From the NCBI RefSeq assembly GCF_040195635.1, contig NZ_JBEFTX010000016.1, forward strand, positions 1-64,000: a stretch of DNA of 64,000 bases. The letters are read 5' to 3'. Shown here piece by piece: positions 51,549 through 59,125 of this stretch. Position 1 is the first letter of the stretch, and the number at the start of each line of letters is the position of its first letter. Origin of the DNA: Thermasporomyces sp040195635 (GTDB lineage: Bacteria; Actinomycetota; Actinomycetes; Propionibacteriales; Actinopolymorphaceae). The notes beneath the pieces are model-generated. The model saw only the letters and a program-made list of their open reading frames with translations, searched no databases and was not told where the DNA came from. The position numbers and the translations under genes are program-made.

Positions 51549-52289
51549 ATGCCCCGGCGAGAGTACAGCGACGACTACACCGACCCTCGCCTCGCGGTCT
51601 TCTACGACCAGCTCAACCCGTGGGGGCCGGATCTCGACTTCTACCTCAACCTCGTCATGGCGGCAGAGTCCGTGCTGGACGTCGGTTGCGGCACCGGCAG
51701 TGTGCTCCGGAGGGCACGCACGGCCGGCCACACCGGGCGGCTGGTCGGTCTGGAACCCGCAGCGGCGATGCTGGACCAGGCCAAGGCATGTACCGATGTC
51801 GACTGGATCCTGGGCGACCTCCGGACCGCTTCCTACGGTCAGGAGTACGAGCTCGTCATCATGACCCGTCACGTCTTCCAGGCGTATCTCACCGACGACG
51901 AGATCGCGGCGGCACTCACGGCGGTCCGGGCAGCGCTGACCGACGGTGGCCGGTTCGCCTTCGAGACGTTGAACCCCGGGCTGCGCCCTTGGGAGAAGTG
52001 GACGAACCAGGCGGAGGTCGTCGCCTCCGATGGCACCGTGGTCAGCGCCGCGAACACCAACCCGCGGCGGGTGGAGCGCGGGATCGTCGAGGTGGTCGGC
52101 CGATTCTCCAGCCCACACTGGGAGTACGAGGTGCTGTGCCCCAGCCGCTTCCGTTTCGTCGAGGTCGACGAGCTCGACGAATTCCTGTCAGAGGCGGGGT
52201 TGACGGTCATGGAGCGCTACGGCCTCTGGGATCGGCGTCCATTCACCGAGCAACTGCCTGAGATCATCACCATCGCCACGGGCGTCTGA
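51549..52289 (+). CDS. Class I SAM-dependent methyltransferase
   Basis: The 246-residue protein has motif I VLDVGCGTGSVLRRA, an acidic VGLEPAAAML, motif II-like LVIMTRHVFQAYL and a later beta region, as in small actinobacterial class I methyltransferases. The opening SDDYTDPRLAVFYDQLNPWG is typical of this group. Substrate is unknown. ATG 51549 fits the conserved N-terminus; an in-frame start 30 bases upstream is less likely. Confidence 0.87.
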   Translation: MPRREYSDDYTDPRLAVFYDQLNPWGPDLDFYLNLVMAAESVLDVGCGTGSVLRRARTAGHTGRLVGLEPAAAMLDQAKACTDVDWILGDLRTASYGQEYELVIMTRHVFQAYLTDDEIAAALTAVRAALTDGGRFAFETLNPGLRPWEKWTNQAEVVASDGTVVSAANTNPRRVERGIVEVVGRFSSPHWEYEVLCPSRFRFVEVDELDEFLSEAGLTVMERYGLWDRRPFTEQLPEIITIATGV

Positions 52290-52379
52290 TCGACGAGCAC
52301 GGTTACCCGGTGAGCGAGGACGGCGCTGTAGTCGGGTGCGGACTGGGTTGGCGGTCGGCCGCATGGGCGGTCGGTGTGG

Positions 52380-53600
52380 TCAGGAGAGGTGGCGTAGACG
52401 GATCGTCTCGGGCATGTCCTGGAGGGTACGCACGACATCGGCCTCGGCCGGCGCGCCGATGTCGGTGATCACGTACCCCACGTCGCCGCGGGTGCCGAGG
52501 AACTGGCCCTCGATGTTGACGCCGTGCTCGGCGAGAACCCCGTTGATCGTCGCGAGTACGCCGGGTGTGTTGACGTGGACGTGTGCCAGCCGGTGCGTAC
52601 CTGCCCGTTCCGGCAGCGCGAGCTCCGGCAGATTGACCGAGAGCGACGTGGTGCCGTCCACCGCGTAGTGCCGCAGCTTCGAGGCTACGAATCGGCCGAT
52701 GTCCTGCTGCGCCTCCTCGGTTGATCCGGCGACGTGTGGGGTGAGGATGACGTTGGGCAGGCCGCGCAGCTCGGACTCGAACGCCTCTCCACGCCGCTTC
52801 GGCTCGCGTGGGAACACGTCGATCGCGGCACCCGCGAGATGGCCGGACTCGATCCGCTGCCGCAGCGCGGCGTGGTCGACGACGAACCCGCGGGAGAGGT
52901 TGAGGAAGAGCGAGCCCGGCAGCATCCGCGCGAACTCCGCGTCGCCGAAGATTCCCCGGTTGCCCGGCCGTCCGTCGACGTGCAGCGTCACCACGTCGAC
53001 CGACTCGAGCAGCTCCTCGAGGGACGCGCAGCGCGTCGCGTTGCCCAGCGCCAGCTTGTCGGCGATGTCGAAGAAGGAGACCGACATTCCGAGGGTCTCG
53101 GCGAGGACGGAGAGTTGGCTGCCGATGTTGCCGTAACCCACGATGCCGAGCCGCCGGCCGCGAATCTCGTGGCTGCCGGTCGCCGACTTGTCCCAGATGC
53201 CCGCGTGCATGTCGCGGCTCTTGTCGGTGAGCCGCCGGGTGAGCGCGATGATCTCCGCGATCGCCAGCTCGACGACGCTGCGGGTGTTGGAGAACGGGGC
53301 GTTGAAGACCGCGATCCCGCGCTTGGTCGCCGCCGGCAGGTCGATCTGGTTCGTACCGATGCAGAACGCACCCACCGCCACGAGATCGCTGGCCTTGTCG
53401 AGGACCGCGTCGGTCAGCTGCGTCGTCGACCTGATCCCCAGCAGGTGGACGCCGCTGATCCGGTCCGCGAGCTCATCCGCGCTCAGTGCTCCTTCGTACG
53501 TCTCGACCTTGCATCCGGCCGAGGACAGGAGTGTGGTCGCGTCGGGGTGGATGTTCTCCAGCAGGAGGGCGCTGAGTTCGTTCGTGGCGATCGGGCTCAT
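52380..53600 (-). CDS. serA: D-3-phosphoglycerate dehydrogenase
   Basis: SerA catalyses the first step of serine synthesis from 3-phosphoglycerate with NAD+. The 406-residue protein is the ~410-residue E. coli-like form with a single C-terminal ACT domain (about 335-406: HVHVNTPGVLATINGVLAEH) for serine feedback. It shows nucleotide-binding GIVGYGNIGSQ, catalytic Arg in NLSRGFVVD, the Glu region IDVFPREPKRRGE and the catalytic His in TPHVAGST. ATG 53600 matches the family start. It diverges from an MFS gene across a region with a perfect palindrome. Confidence 0.94.
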   Translation of the reverse strand: MSPIATNELSALLLENIHPDATTLLSSAGCKVETYEGALSADELADRISGVHLLGIRSTTQLTDAVLDKASDLVAVGAFCIGTNQIDLPAATKRGIAVFNAPFSNTRSVVELAIAEIIALTRRLTDKSRDMHAGIWDKSATGSHEIRGRRLGIVGYGNIGSQLSVLAETLGMSVSFFDIADKLALGNATRCASLEELLESVDVVTLHVDGRPGNRGIFGDAEFARMLPGSLFLNLSRGFVVDHAALRQRIESGHLAGAAIDVFPREPKRRGEAFESELRGLPNVILTPHVAGSTEEAQQDIGRFVASKLRHYAVDGTTSLSVNLPELALPERAGTHRLAHVHVNTPGVLATINGVLAEHGVNIEGQFLGTRGDVGYVITDIGAPAEADVVRTLQDMPETIRLRHLS

Positions 53601-53690
53601 GGCTCCATCGTGCCGCGCCGGGAGTGACCCGGCAGCGCGGGGGCGGGCAGCGCGGCAGGCCGGGCTGCTGGTCGAGTCGGGCGTCAGGCA

Positions 53691-53706
53691 AGTTGTATTG
53701 ACAACT
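53691..53706. promoter_or_regulatory. Palindromic operator candidate overlapping a TTGACA box
   Basis: AGTTGT-ATTG-ACAACT is a perfect 6-bp inverted repeat with a 4-base spacer in the divergent serA/MFS region. It overlaps TTGACA (53698-53703), a consensus -35 pointing toward the MFS gene whose start lies 58 bp downstream. This is the classical arrangement for repression, and half-site spacing fits MarR- or GntR-type dimers. No regulator gene is adjacent. Confidence 0.45.
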
Positions 53707-53760
53707 CGGGTGAGTCCGGGAGGATGGGGACGTGGATGCCGACATCGCCTCCGCAGCAGG

Positions 53761-55098
53761 GTGAGCGCCGTCCGGTTGACTCCCACCCGAGTGTCGTACG
53801 GCTGGTGGATCGTCGCCGCTCTGGCGCTGACGACGACCGCCGGTTACGGCGTACTCGCCTACGCGTTCGCGGTCTTCCTCGTCCCCATGCAGGCCGACCT
53901 GCACGCAAGCCGGACTGCGCTGACGGTGGCCCCGGCCCTCAGCCTGCTCACCTCCGCGGCCGTCGCCGTTCCCGTCGGGCGATGGCTGGACCGGAGTGGA
54001 GGGCGACGGCTCATGGTCCTCAGCTCGGTGCTCGCCACCGGCTGCCTGCTCGCCTGGTCGCGGGTCGAGAACGTCGTCGCGCTGTACGCCGTCTTCGTCG
54101 GGCTCGGCGTCGCGGCGGCGGGTGTGCTCTACGAGGCGGCGTTCGCTGTGGTGGTCACGTGGTTTCACGGCCAGCGTCGGGGGACGGCGATCCTCGCGAT
54201 CACGATCGTCGGAGGGTTCGCCTCGACGATCTTCCTGCCGTTGTCCGGTCTGCTGGTGGAGTTCTACGGCTGGCGGCAGGCGCTTGTCGTTCTTGCGGTC
54301 ATCTACGGCGCCGTGACTGTCCCGCTGCACCTTGTCGTACGCCGGCCGCTCGCCCTTGTCGGTGCCGACGAGCCCGGATCCGGCGGTACGCCGAGCATCG
54401 CCAGCCCATCCGTCACCGGTTCGGATGCCCGGACGGATCGGGCCAGTACGGATCGGGCCAGTACGGATCGGGCCAGTACGGATCGGGCCAGCGCCGACCT
54501 GGACCCGGCGGACCGGCGTTCGGCCGCCCTGCGCACGGCGTTCGGTGATCCGGCGTACTGGCTGATCGCCGTGTCGTTCGTCGCCCAGGGCATCGGCACC
54601 TTCGTCATCAGCGTTCATGTCGTCGCGTACCTCACCGAACTCGGTCACGCGCCGACCACCGCCGCCACGGTCGCCGGCCTGCTAGGAGTCCTGTCGGTGA
54701 CCGGGCGGGTGGTGACGACGGCAGTGAGCCGGCGCGTGCGACTGACGGCCGTCGTCGCGGCGATCTTCGTCCTACAGGCGATGGGGACGCTTCTCCTGCC
54801 CTGGTTCGGTGACCGGCTGGTCGGCGCGATCGCCTGCGTCCTGGCGGTCGGGATCGGCTTCGGCGTCGGGACCATCGCCCGCCCCGCGCTCGTGGCCGAT
54901 CGCTACGGTGTCGCTGCGTACGCGACGTTGAGCGGTCTGCTGGCCGCGTTTCTCATGGTGACGAAGGCGGCCGCACCGCTCGGAGCCGCGTGGCTGCACG
55001 CGCAAAGCGGGACCTACACGGGGGTGATGATGATCTGTACGGCGACCAGTGTGCTCGGGGCGGTCGGGCTGGTCGCGGTCGGGCGACGCCCCGCATGA
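53761..55098 (+). CDS. MFS transporter
   Basis: The 445-residue protein has 12 helices: TRVSYGWWIVAALALTTTAGYG opens the first, and the loop motif PVGRWLDRSGGRRLM follows helix 2. This suggests a monocarboxylate-type/general MFS carrier. The central cytosolic loop carries a 15-bp tandem repeat coding DRAST four times. GTG 53761 is chosen because the family begins just after it; longer frames pass into the serA gene on the opposite strand. Substrate is unknown. It converges on a second MFS gene. Confidence 0.85.
   Translation: MSAVRLTPTRVSYGWWIVAALALTTTAGYGVLAYAFAVFLVPMQADLHASRTALTVAPALSLLTSAAVAVPVGRWLDRSGGRRLMVLSSVLATGCLLAWSRVENVVALYAVFVGLGVAAAGVLYEAAFAVVVTWFHGQRRGTAILAITIVGGFASTIFLPLSGLLVEFYGWRQALVVLAVIYGAVTVPLHLVVRRPLALVGADEPGSGGTPSIASPSVTGSDARTDRASTDRASTDRASTDRASADLDPADRRSAALRTAFGDPAYWLIAVSFVAQGIGTFVISVHVVAYLTELGHAPTTAATVAGLLGVLSVTGRVVTTAVSRRVRLTAVVAAIFVLQAMGTLLLPWFGDRLVGAIACVLAVGIGFGVGTIARPALVADRYGVAAYATLSGLLAAFLMVTKAAAPLGAAWLHAQSGTYTGVMMICTATSVLGAVGLVAVGRRPA
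54435..54494 (+). repeat. 15-bp in-frame tandem repeat in MFS central loop
   Basis: Four units of GGATCGGGCCAGTAC (last unit diverged) code a DRAST pentapeptide repeat in the cytosolic loop between the two halves of the transporter. The unit is a multiple of three, so copy-number change would keep the frame. Confidence 0.9.
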
Positions 55099-55176
55099 CG
55101 GTTGATCCGCGACCGTTGCGGGTGCGCCGAGCCGCGGGCCTGGATCGTTCGTTCCCAGGGACGACGTGCCGGACCG

Positions 55177-56610
55177 TCAGTGTGCGCTCCCGACGGATGG
55201 CCGGCGCGTCGGCGGTTGAGCGCCCACCCGCGCCGAGAGCGCGGCGGCGACGAAGCAGAGCAATCCCGCTCCGGTGAACGCCAGGACGTAGTTCCCCGTC
55301 GTGTCGCGCAGGACCCCGGCTGACGTGGCGGCGATCGCGGCGCCGATCTGGTGGGAGGCGAAGACCCACCCGAACACAACGGGACCGGCACTGCCGAAGT
55401 GCTGGCGGCACAAGGCGATGGTCGGCGGGACCGTTGCCACCCAGTCCAGCCCATAGAACACGATGAAGACGAGCAGGCTCGGGTGTGCGGTGTCGTCCAA
55501 CAGGAAGGGGAGAAGGAGCAGGGACGCGCCGCGAAGGGCGTAGTACATGGCGAGCAGGAAGGGCGCGGGGAGGCGGTCGGTGAGCCACCCGGACAGGACC
55601 GTACCCACGATGTCGAGGATCCCGATGGCGGCGAGCAGTGACGCCGCGACCGGCTCGGCCATCCCGTGGTCGTGCGCCGCCGGAATGAAATGGATCTGGA
55701 TCAGGCCGTTGGTCGACATGCCGCAGATCGCGAAGCCGCCGGCGAGCAGCCAGAACGCGCGCGTGCGGACGGCACCGGCGAGGACTCCGAGCGCCGTCCC
55801 GGCTGCCGGATGCGGGGTCGGCACCGCGTCGGCGGGGGCGACCGGAGCGTCGTCGGGTACGCCGTAGGGCCGTAGTCCTACGTCCTCCGGCCGGTTCCGG
55901 ATGACGAGCAGAACGAGGGGTACGACCGCCAGGGCGGCGAGCGTGACCACCAGAGCCGCCGCCCGCCAGCCCGACCACACGACCAGGCTCGCGAGCAGCG
56001 GAAGGAAGATCAGCCGGCCGGTGGCGCCGCCGGCGGTGAGGATGCCCGTCACGAGGCCGCGGTGGCGGACGAACCACCGTCCGGTGATGGTGGCGACGAA
56101 CGCGAGGGCCATGGCGCCGGTGCCGAGCCCGACGAGGACGCCCCAGCACAGCACCAGCTGCCAGCTCTCCGTCATGAACAGGGTGAGCCCACTGCCGACG
56201 GCGATGAGGACGAGGGCGCCCGCGAGGATCCGGCGGATGCCGAAGCGTTCCATCAGGGCGGCCGCGAAAGGTGCGGTCACGCCGTACAGCACGAGGTTGA
56301 TCGACACGGCGAGCGAGATCGTGCCTCGCGACCACCCGAACTCCTCCTGCAGCGGGGTGACCAGGACGCCGGGGACAGCGCCGAAACCGGCGGCGCCGAC
56401 GAGCGCGAGCAGCGCGACGCCCGCGACGATCCACGCCCGGTGGATGTTCGGGCGCTTCCTCCAGCCTCGGCTGCGGGCGAACCGGGGAGCGGCGGGATGC
56501 GGGACGGACAGAGCGGGACCGGCGAGGCCTTGTCCTGAAGAATCGGGTGTGGCGGGATCGCGAGGTTCGGTCGGCGTCACGATGACAGCTTGTCCGTAAC
56601 GCCCGCTCAT
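55177..56610 (-). CDS. MFS transporter (OFA/monocarboxylate-type)
   Basis: The 477-residue protein has 12 helices after a long Pro-rich N-terminus. HRAWIVAGVALLALVGAAGFG opens helix 1, and AAALMERFGIRR is the loop motif. PLQEEFGWSRGTISLAVSIN is typical of the oxalate/formate and monocarboxylate branch. The GTG at 56580 (VTPTEPRD) is an alternative start. It diverges from the GlxA-type regulator gene with only 41-71 bp between starts, so that regulator may control it. Confidence 0.87.
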   Translation of the reverse strand: MSGRYGQAVIVTPTEPRDPATPDSSGQGLAGPALSVPHPAAPRFARSRGWRKRPNIHRAWIVAGVALLALVGAAGFGAVPGVLVTPLQEEFGWSRGTISLAVSINLVLYGVTAPFAAALMERFGIRRILAGALVLIAVGSGLTLFMTESWQLVLCWGVLVGLGTGAMALAFVATITGRWFVRHRGLVTGILTAGGATGRLIFLPLLASLVVWSGWRAAALVVTLAALAVVPLVLLVIRNRPEDVGLRPYGVPDDAPVAPADAVPTPHPAAGTALGVLAGAVRTRAFWLLAGGFAICGMSTNGLIQIHFIPAAHDHGMAEPVAASLLAAIGILDIVGTVLSGWLTDRLPAPFLLAMYYALRGASLLLLPFLLDDTAHPSLLVFIVFYGLDWVATVPPTIALCRQHFGSAGPVVFGWVFASHQIGAAIAATSAGVLRDTTGNYVLAFTGAGLLCFVAAALSARVGAQPPTRRPSVGSAH

Positions 56611-56651
56611 CGGCGAGTGGCCCGAAAGCCATCATGTGAAAGAATCCGGCC

Positions 56652-57782
56652 ATGCCCGCTACGCCAGGTTTGCCCGGACGAGCAGACCCGCCAGGCCCAC
56701 CAGATCTGCCAGGCCCACCAGACCTGCCAAACCCGGCCGCCCCGACAGACCCGACGGCCCCGACAGACCCGACGGCCCCGACAGACCCGACGGCCCCGAC
56801 AGACCGGACGCCGGTCCGGCCGCATCGGGTCGCCGTCCTCGCGATCGACGACGTGGTGCCGTTCGACGTCGGCACGGCCACGCAGGTCCTGGGTTCGGCC
56901 CGCGACTCCTCCGGCCAGCGGCTGTACGCGGTCCAGGTGTGTACGGCAGACGGCGGCCCGGTGCGTACGACCGCGGGGTTCCACCTGCAGCCTGAGTACT
57001 CCCTCGACGTGGTGGGTGACGCCGACACGGTGCTCGTACCAGGAATCCACCACGGTCCAGCGGTGGAGGACGCAACCATCGACCCCAAGGTCGCCGAGGC
57101 ACTGCGCGCGTCGGCCCAGGCGGGAAGGCGGCTGGTGTCGATCTGCACGGGGGCGTTCATCCTCGCCGCGGCAGGCCTGCTCGACGGTCGCCGGGCGACG
57201 ACCCACTGGAAGTACGCACGGCGGTTCCGTCAGCTCCATCCTCGTGTGCGGCTCGACCCTGACGTGCTGTTCGTGGACGACGGTGACGTGCTGACCTCGG
57301 CCGGGGTGGGGGCCGGCATCGACCTGTGCCTGCACCTGATCCGCGGCGACTACGGAGTAGAGGTCGCGAATGGTGCGGCACGCACGTGCGTCGTACCTCC
57401 CTGGCGCGACGGTGGGCAGTCGCAGTTCATCGAACGCCCGCTTCCACCGGTGGCGGGCTCGACGACCGAGCCCACGAGGGCCTGGATGTTGGGCCGGCTC
57501 GGCGAACCGCTCGACCTCGCGACCATGGCCAGGAACGCGCGGATGAGCGTGCGGACCTTCACCCGGCGCTTCCGCGAGGAGACCGGGCTGAGTCCGGGCA
57601 TCTGGCTCGTCCGACAGCGGATCGAACGCGCGCGGCACCTGCTCGAGGAGACCGATCTGCCCGTCGACCAGGTGGCGCGTGACGCCGGATTCGGTACGCC
57701 GGCGTCGATGCGTCAGCATCTACGGACGGCGCTCGGTGTGGCACCGCTGGCCTACCGGCGTACCTTCCGCGGCGTTTCATGA
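56652..57782 (+). CDS. GlxA-type AraC regulator with DJ-1/PfpI domain
   Basis: The 376-residue protein has a Pro/Thr/Asp-rich N-terminus (about 1-55). A DJ-1/PfpI-like sensor domain follows (about 60-225: VAVLAIDDVVPFDVG, the nucleophile-elbow-like SICTGAFILAAAGLLDGRRATTHW begins there). A C-terminal AraC double helix-turn-helix ends it (about 270-370: LATMARNARMSVRTFTRRFREETG, QVARDAGFGTPASMRQHLR). Members sense small metabolites and activate transport or catabolic genes. The N-terminal repeat is coded by 18-bp units at about 56740-56810. It diverges from the MFS gene. Confidence 0.9.
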   Translation: MPATPGLPGRADPPGPPDLPGPPDLPNPAAPTDPTAPTDPTAPTDPTAPTDRTPVRPHRVAVLAIDDVVPFDVGTATQVLGSARDSSGQRLYAVQVCTADGGPVRTTAGFHLQPEYSLDVVGDADTVLVPGIHHGPAVEDATIDPKVAEALRASAQAGRRLVSICTGAFILAAAGLLDGRRATTHWKYARRFRQLHPRVRLDPDVLFVDDGDVLTSAGVGAGIDLCLHLIRGDYGVEVANGAARTCVVPPWRDGGQSQFIERPLPPVAGSTTEPTRAWMLGRLGEPLDLATMARNARMSVRTFTRRFREETGLSPGIWLVRQRIERARHLLEETDLPVDQVARDAGFGTPASMRQHLRTALGVAPLAYRRTFRGVS

Positions 57783-57914
57783 TCATTCATCACCCATGGC
57801 CGTTTTGCGACGCTCGGAAGTACCTCTCGTGACGCATGACCATGGTCGGAACCTGACCACCCGGCGCTTGGTGGAGGCGTCCGGGCGGTAGTCGCGCGGG
57901 CCGACGCGTCCGGG

Positions 57915-58934
57915 TCAAGGGTGGCTTGACGTGGTAGCTGCTCGCTTGAGGGAGCTCGCGCGGACGTGCAGCTCGGTGGGCAGCACGGTGACCGACGGCG
58001 CCCGGGTGGGCTCGGCGATCCGGCGCAGCAGCAGCTCCGCCGCGGTCCTGCCGATGTCGTACGTCGGCTGGGTGATGGTCGAGAGCGGGGGCCGGATCAG
58101 GGCCGCACAGGGTACGTCGTCGAAGCCGAAGATCCCGACGTCCTCGGGAACCCGGACGCCCCGGTCGGCCAGGCACTCCAGGACGCCGACCGTCATCAGG
58201 TTGTTCGTGGGGAACACCGCGTCGGGTCTGGGCGTGTGGTCGAGCAGGTCGGCCATCGCGGTGTAGCCGCCGGTCTCGCGAAAGTCGGCGTACTTCACCA
58301 GGCGCGGGTCGACGGCGCGTCCGGCCGCCTCGAGGGCACGGTGGTATCCCTCGAGTCGCTGCCGCGCCGTGCTGATGTCGCGGGGGCCGGTGATGCAGGC
58401 GATCCGCACGAAACCCTCGTCGATCAGGTGGGTGGCGGCGAGCTGGGCGGCGCGTTCGTTGTCGACCGTGACGATGTCGACGGAGGCGCCGCGTACCTGC
58501 CGATCGATGGCGACGATGGGCACCGAGGCGTCCACCAGGTCGCGGACGTGTTCGCCGTGGCTGGTCGGGGAGATGATGACGCCAGCTATCTGCTCGGCGA
58601 GGATCGCGGCGACATAGCCCGCCTCCTTCGCGGGATCCTCGTCGCTGTTGCAGAGCACGACGGAGTACCTCGAGGTCTGGGCGACGTCCTCCACACCGCG
58701 CACGAGGGCGGTGAAGAACGGGTTGTTGATGTCGGAGACCAGGACGGCCCAGAGGTTGGTCTGGCTCCGGCGAAGGCTCCGCGCGAGGGCGTTGGGCCGG
58801 TAGTCGAGCGCCTCGGCCGCCGCGCGCACCCGATCGGCCAGGGCCTGGTCGACCGTCTGCTTGCCGTTGAGGACGCGGGAGACGGTCGAGGGCGAGACCT
58901 GGGCGTGGCGGGCGACATCGTAGATCGTGGGCAT
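57915..58934 (-). CDS. LacI-family transcriptional regulator
   Basis: From ATG 58934 the 339-residue protein begins MPTIYDVARHAQVSPSTVSR, the LacI helix-turn-helix with hinge (YRPNALARSLR). A periplasmic-binding-like sugar-sensor core follows (WAVLVSDINNPFFTALVRGVED, IFGFDDVP). It should repress a sugar uptake or hydrolase operon; the target is not adjacent. Longer frames to 59189 run through the REP-like element. A short Ser/His-rich C-terminus ends the protein. Confidence 0.92.
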   Translation of the reverse strand: MPTIYDVARHAQVSPSTVSRVLNGKQTVDQALADRVRAAAEALDYRPNALARSLRRSQTNLWAVLVSDINNPFFTALVRGVEDVAQTSRYSVVLCNSDEDPAKEAGYVAAILAEQIAGVIISPTSHGEHVRDLVDASVPIVAIDRQVRGASVDIVTVDNERAAQLAATHLIDEGFVRIACITGPRDISTARQRLEGYHRALEAAGRAVDPRLVKYADFRETGGYTAMADLLDHTPRPDAVFPTNNLMTVGVLECLADRGVRVPEDVGIFGFDDVPCAALIRPPLSTITQPTYDIGRTAAELLLRRIAEPTRAPSVTVLPTELHVRASSLKRAATTSSHP

Positions 58935-58990
58935 CGCAAGGGCAGCGTAAAGCATCCCGCGGGCGCGCACCGCCGCGCCGTCCCTGCTGC

Positions 58991-59115
58991 CGGGGCGAAT
59001 GACCACGCTGCCCATGCCCCTGGGGCGAATGACCGCGCTGCCCATGCCTGCGGTACCCCAGCCAGGCGTACACGCCTGTCCTGGGCCCACTGGCATGGGC
59101 AGCGTGGTCATTGCC
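58991..59115. repeat. REP-like element B
   Basis: Two 30-bp direct units (GGGGCGAATGACCACGCTGC... at 58992 and a near copy at 59022) are followed by an inverted arm (GGCATGGGCAGCGTGGTCATT, 59092-59112). They have the same build as element A near 50.6 kb: tandem arm, spacer, inverted arm, core AATGACCACGCTG. It lies just after the acyl-CoA dehydrogenase stop and before the lacI-type gene on the minus strand, so it may terminate the dehydrogenase transcript. Confidence 0.8.
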
Positions 59116-59125
59116 GCCGCCGCCG

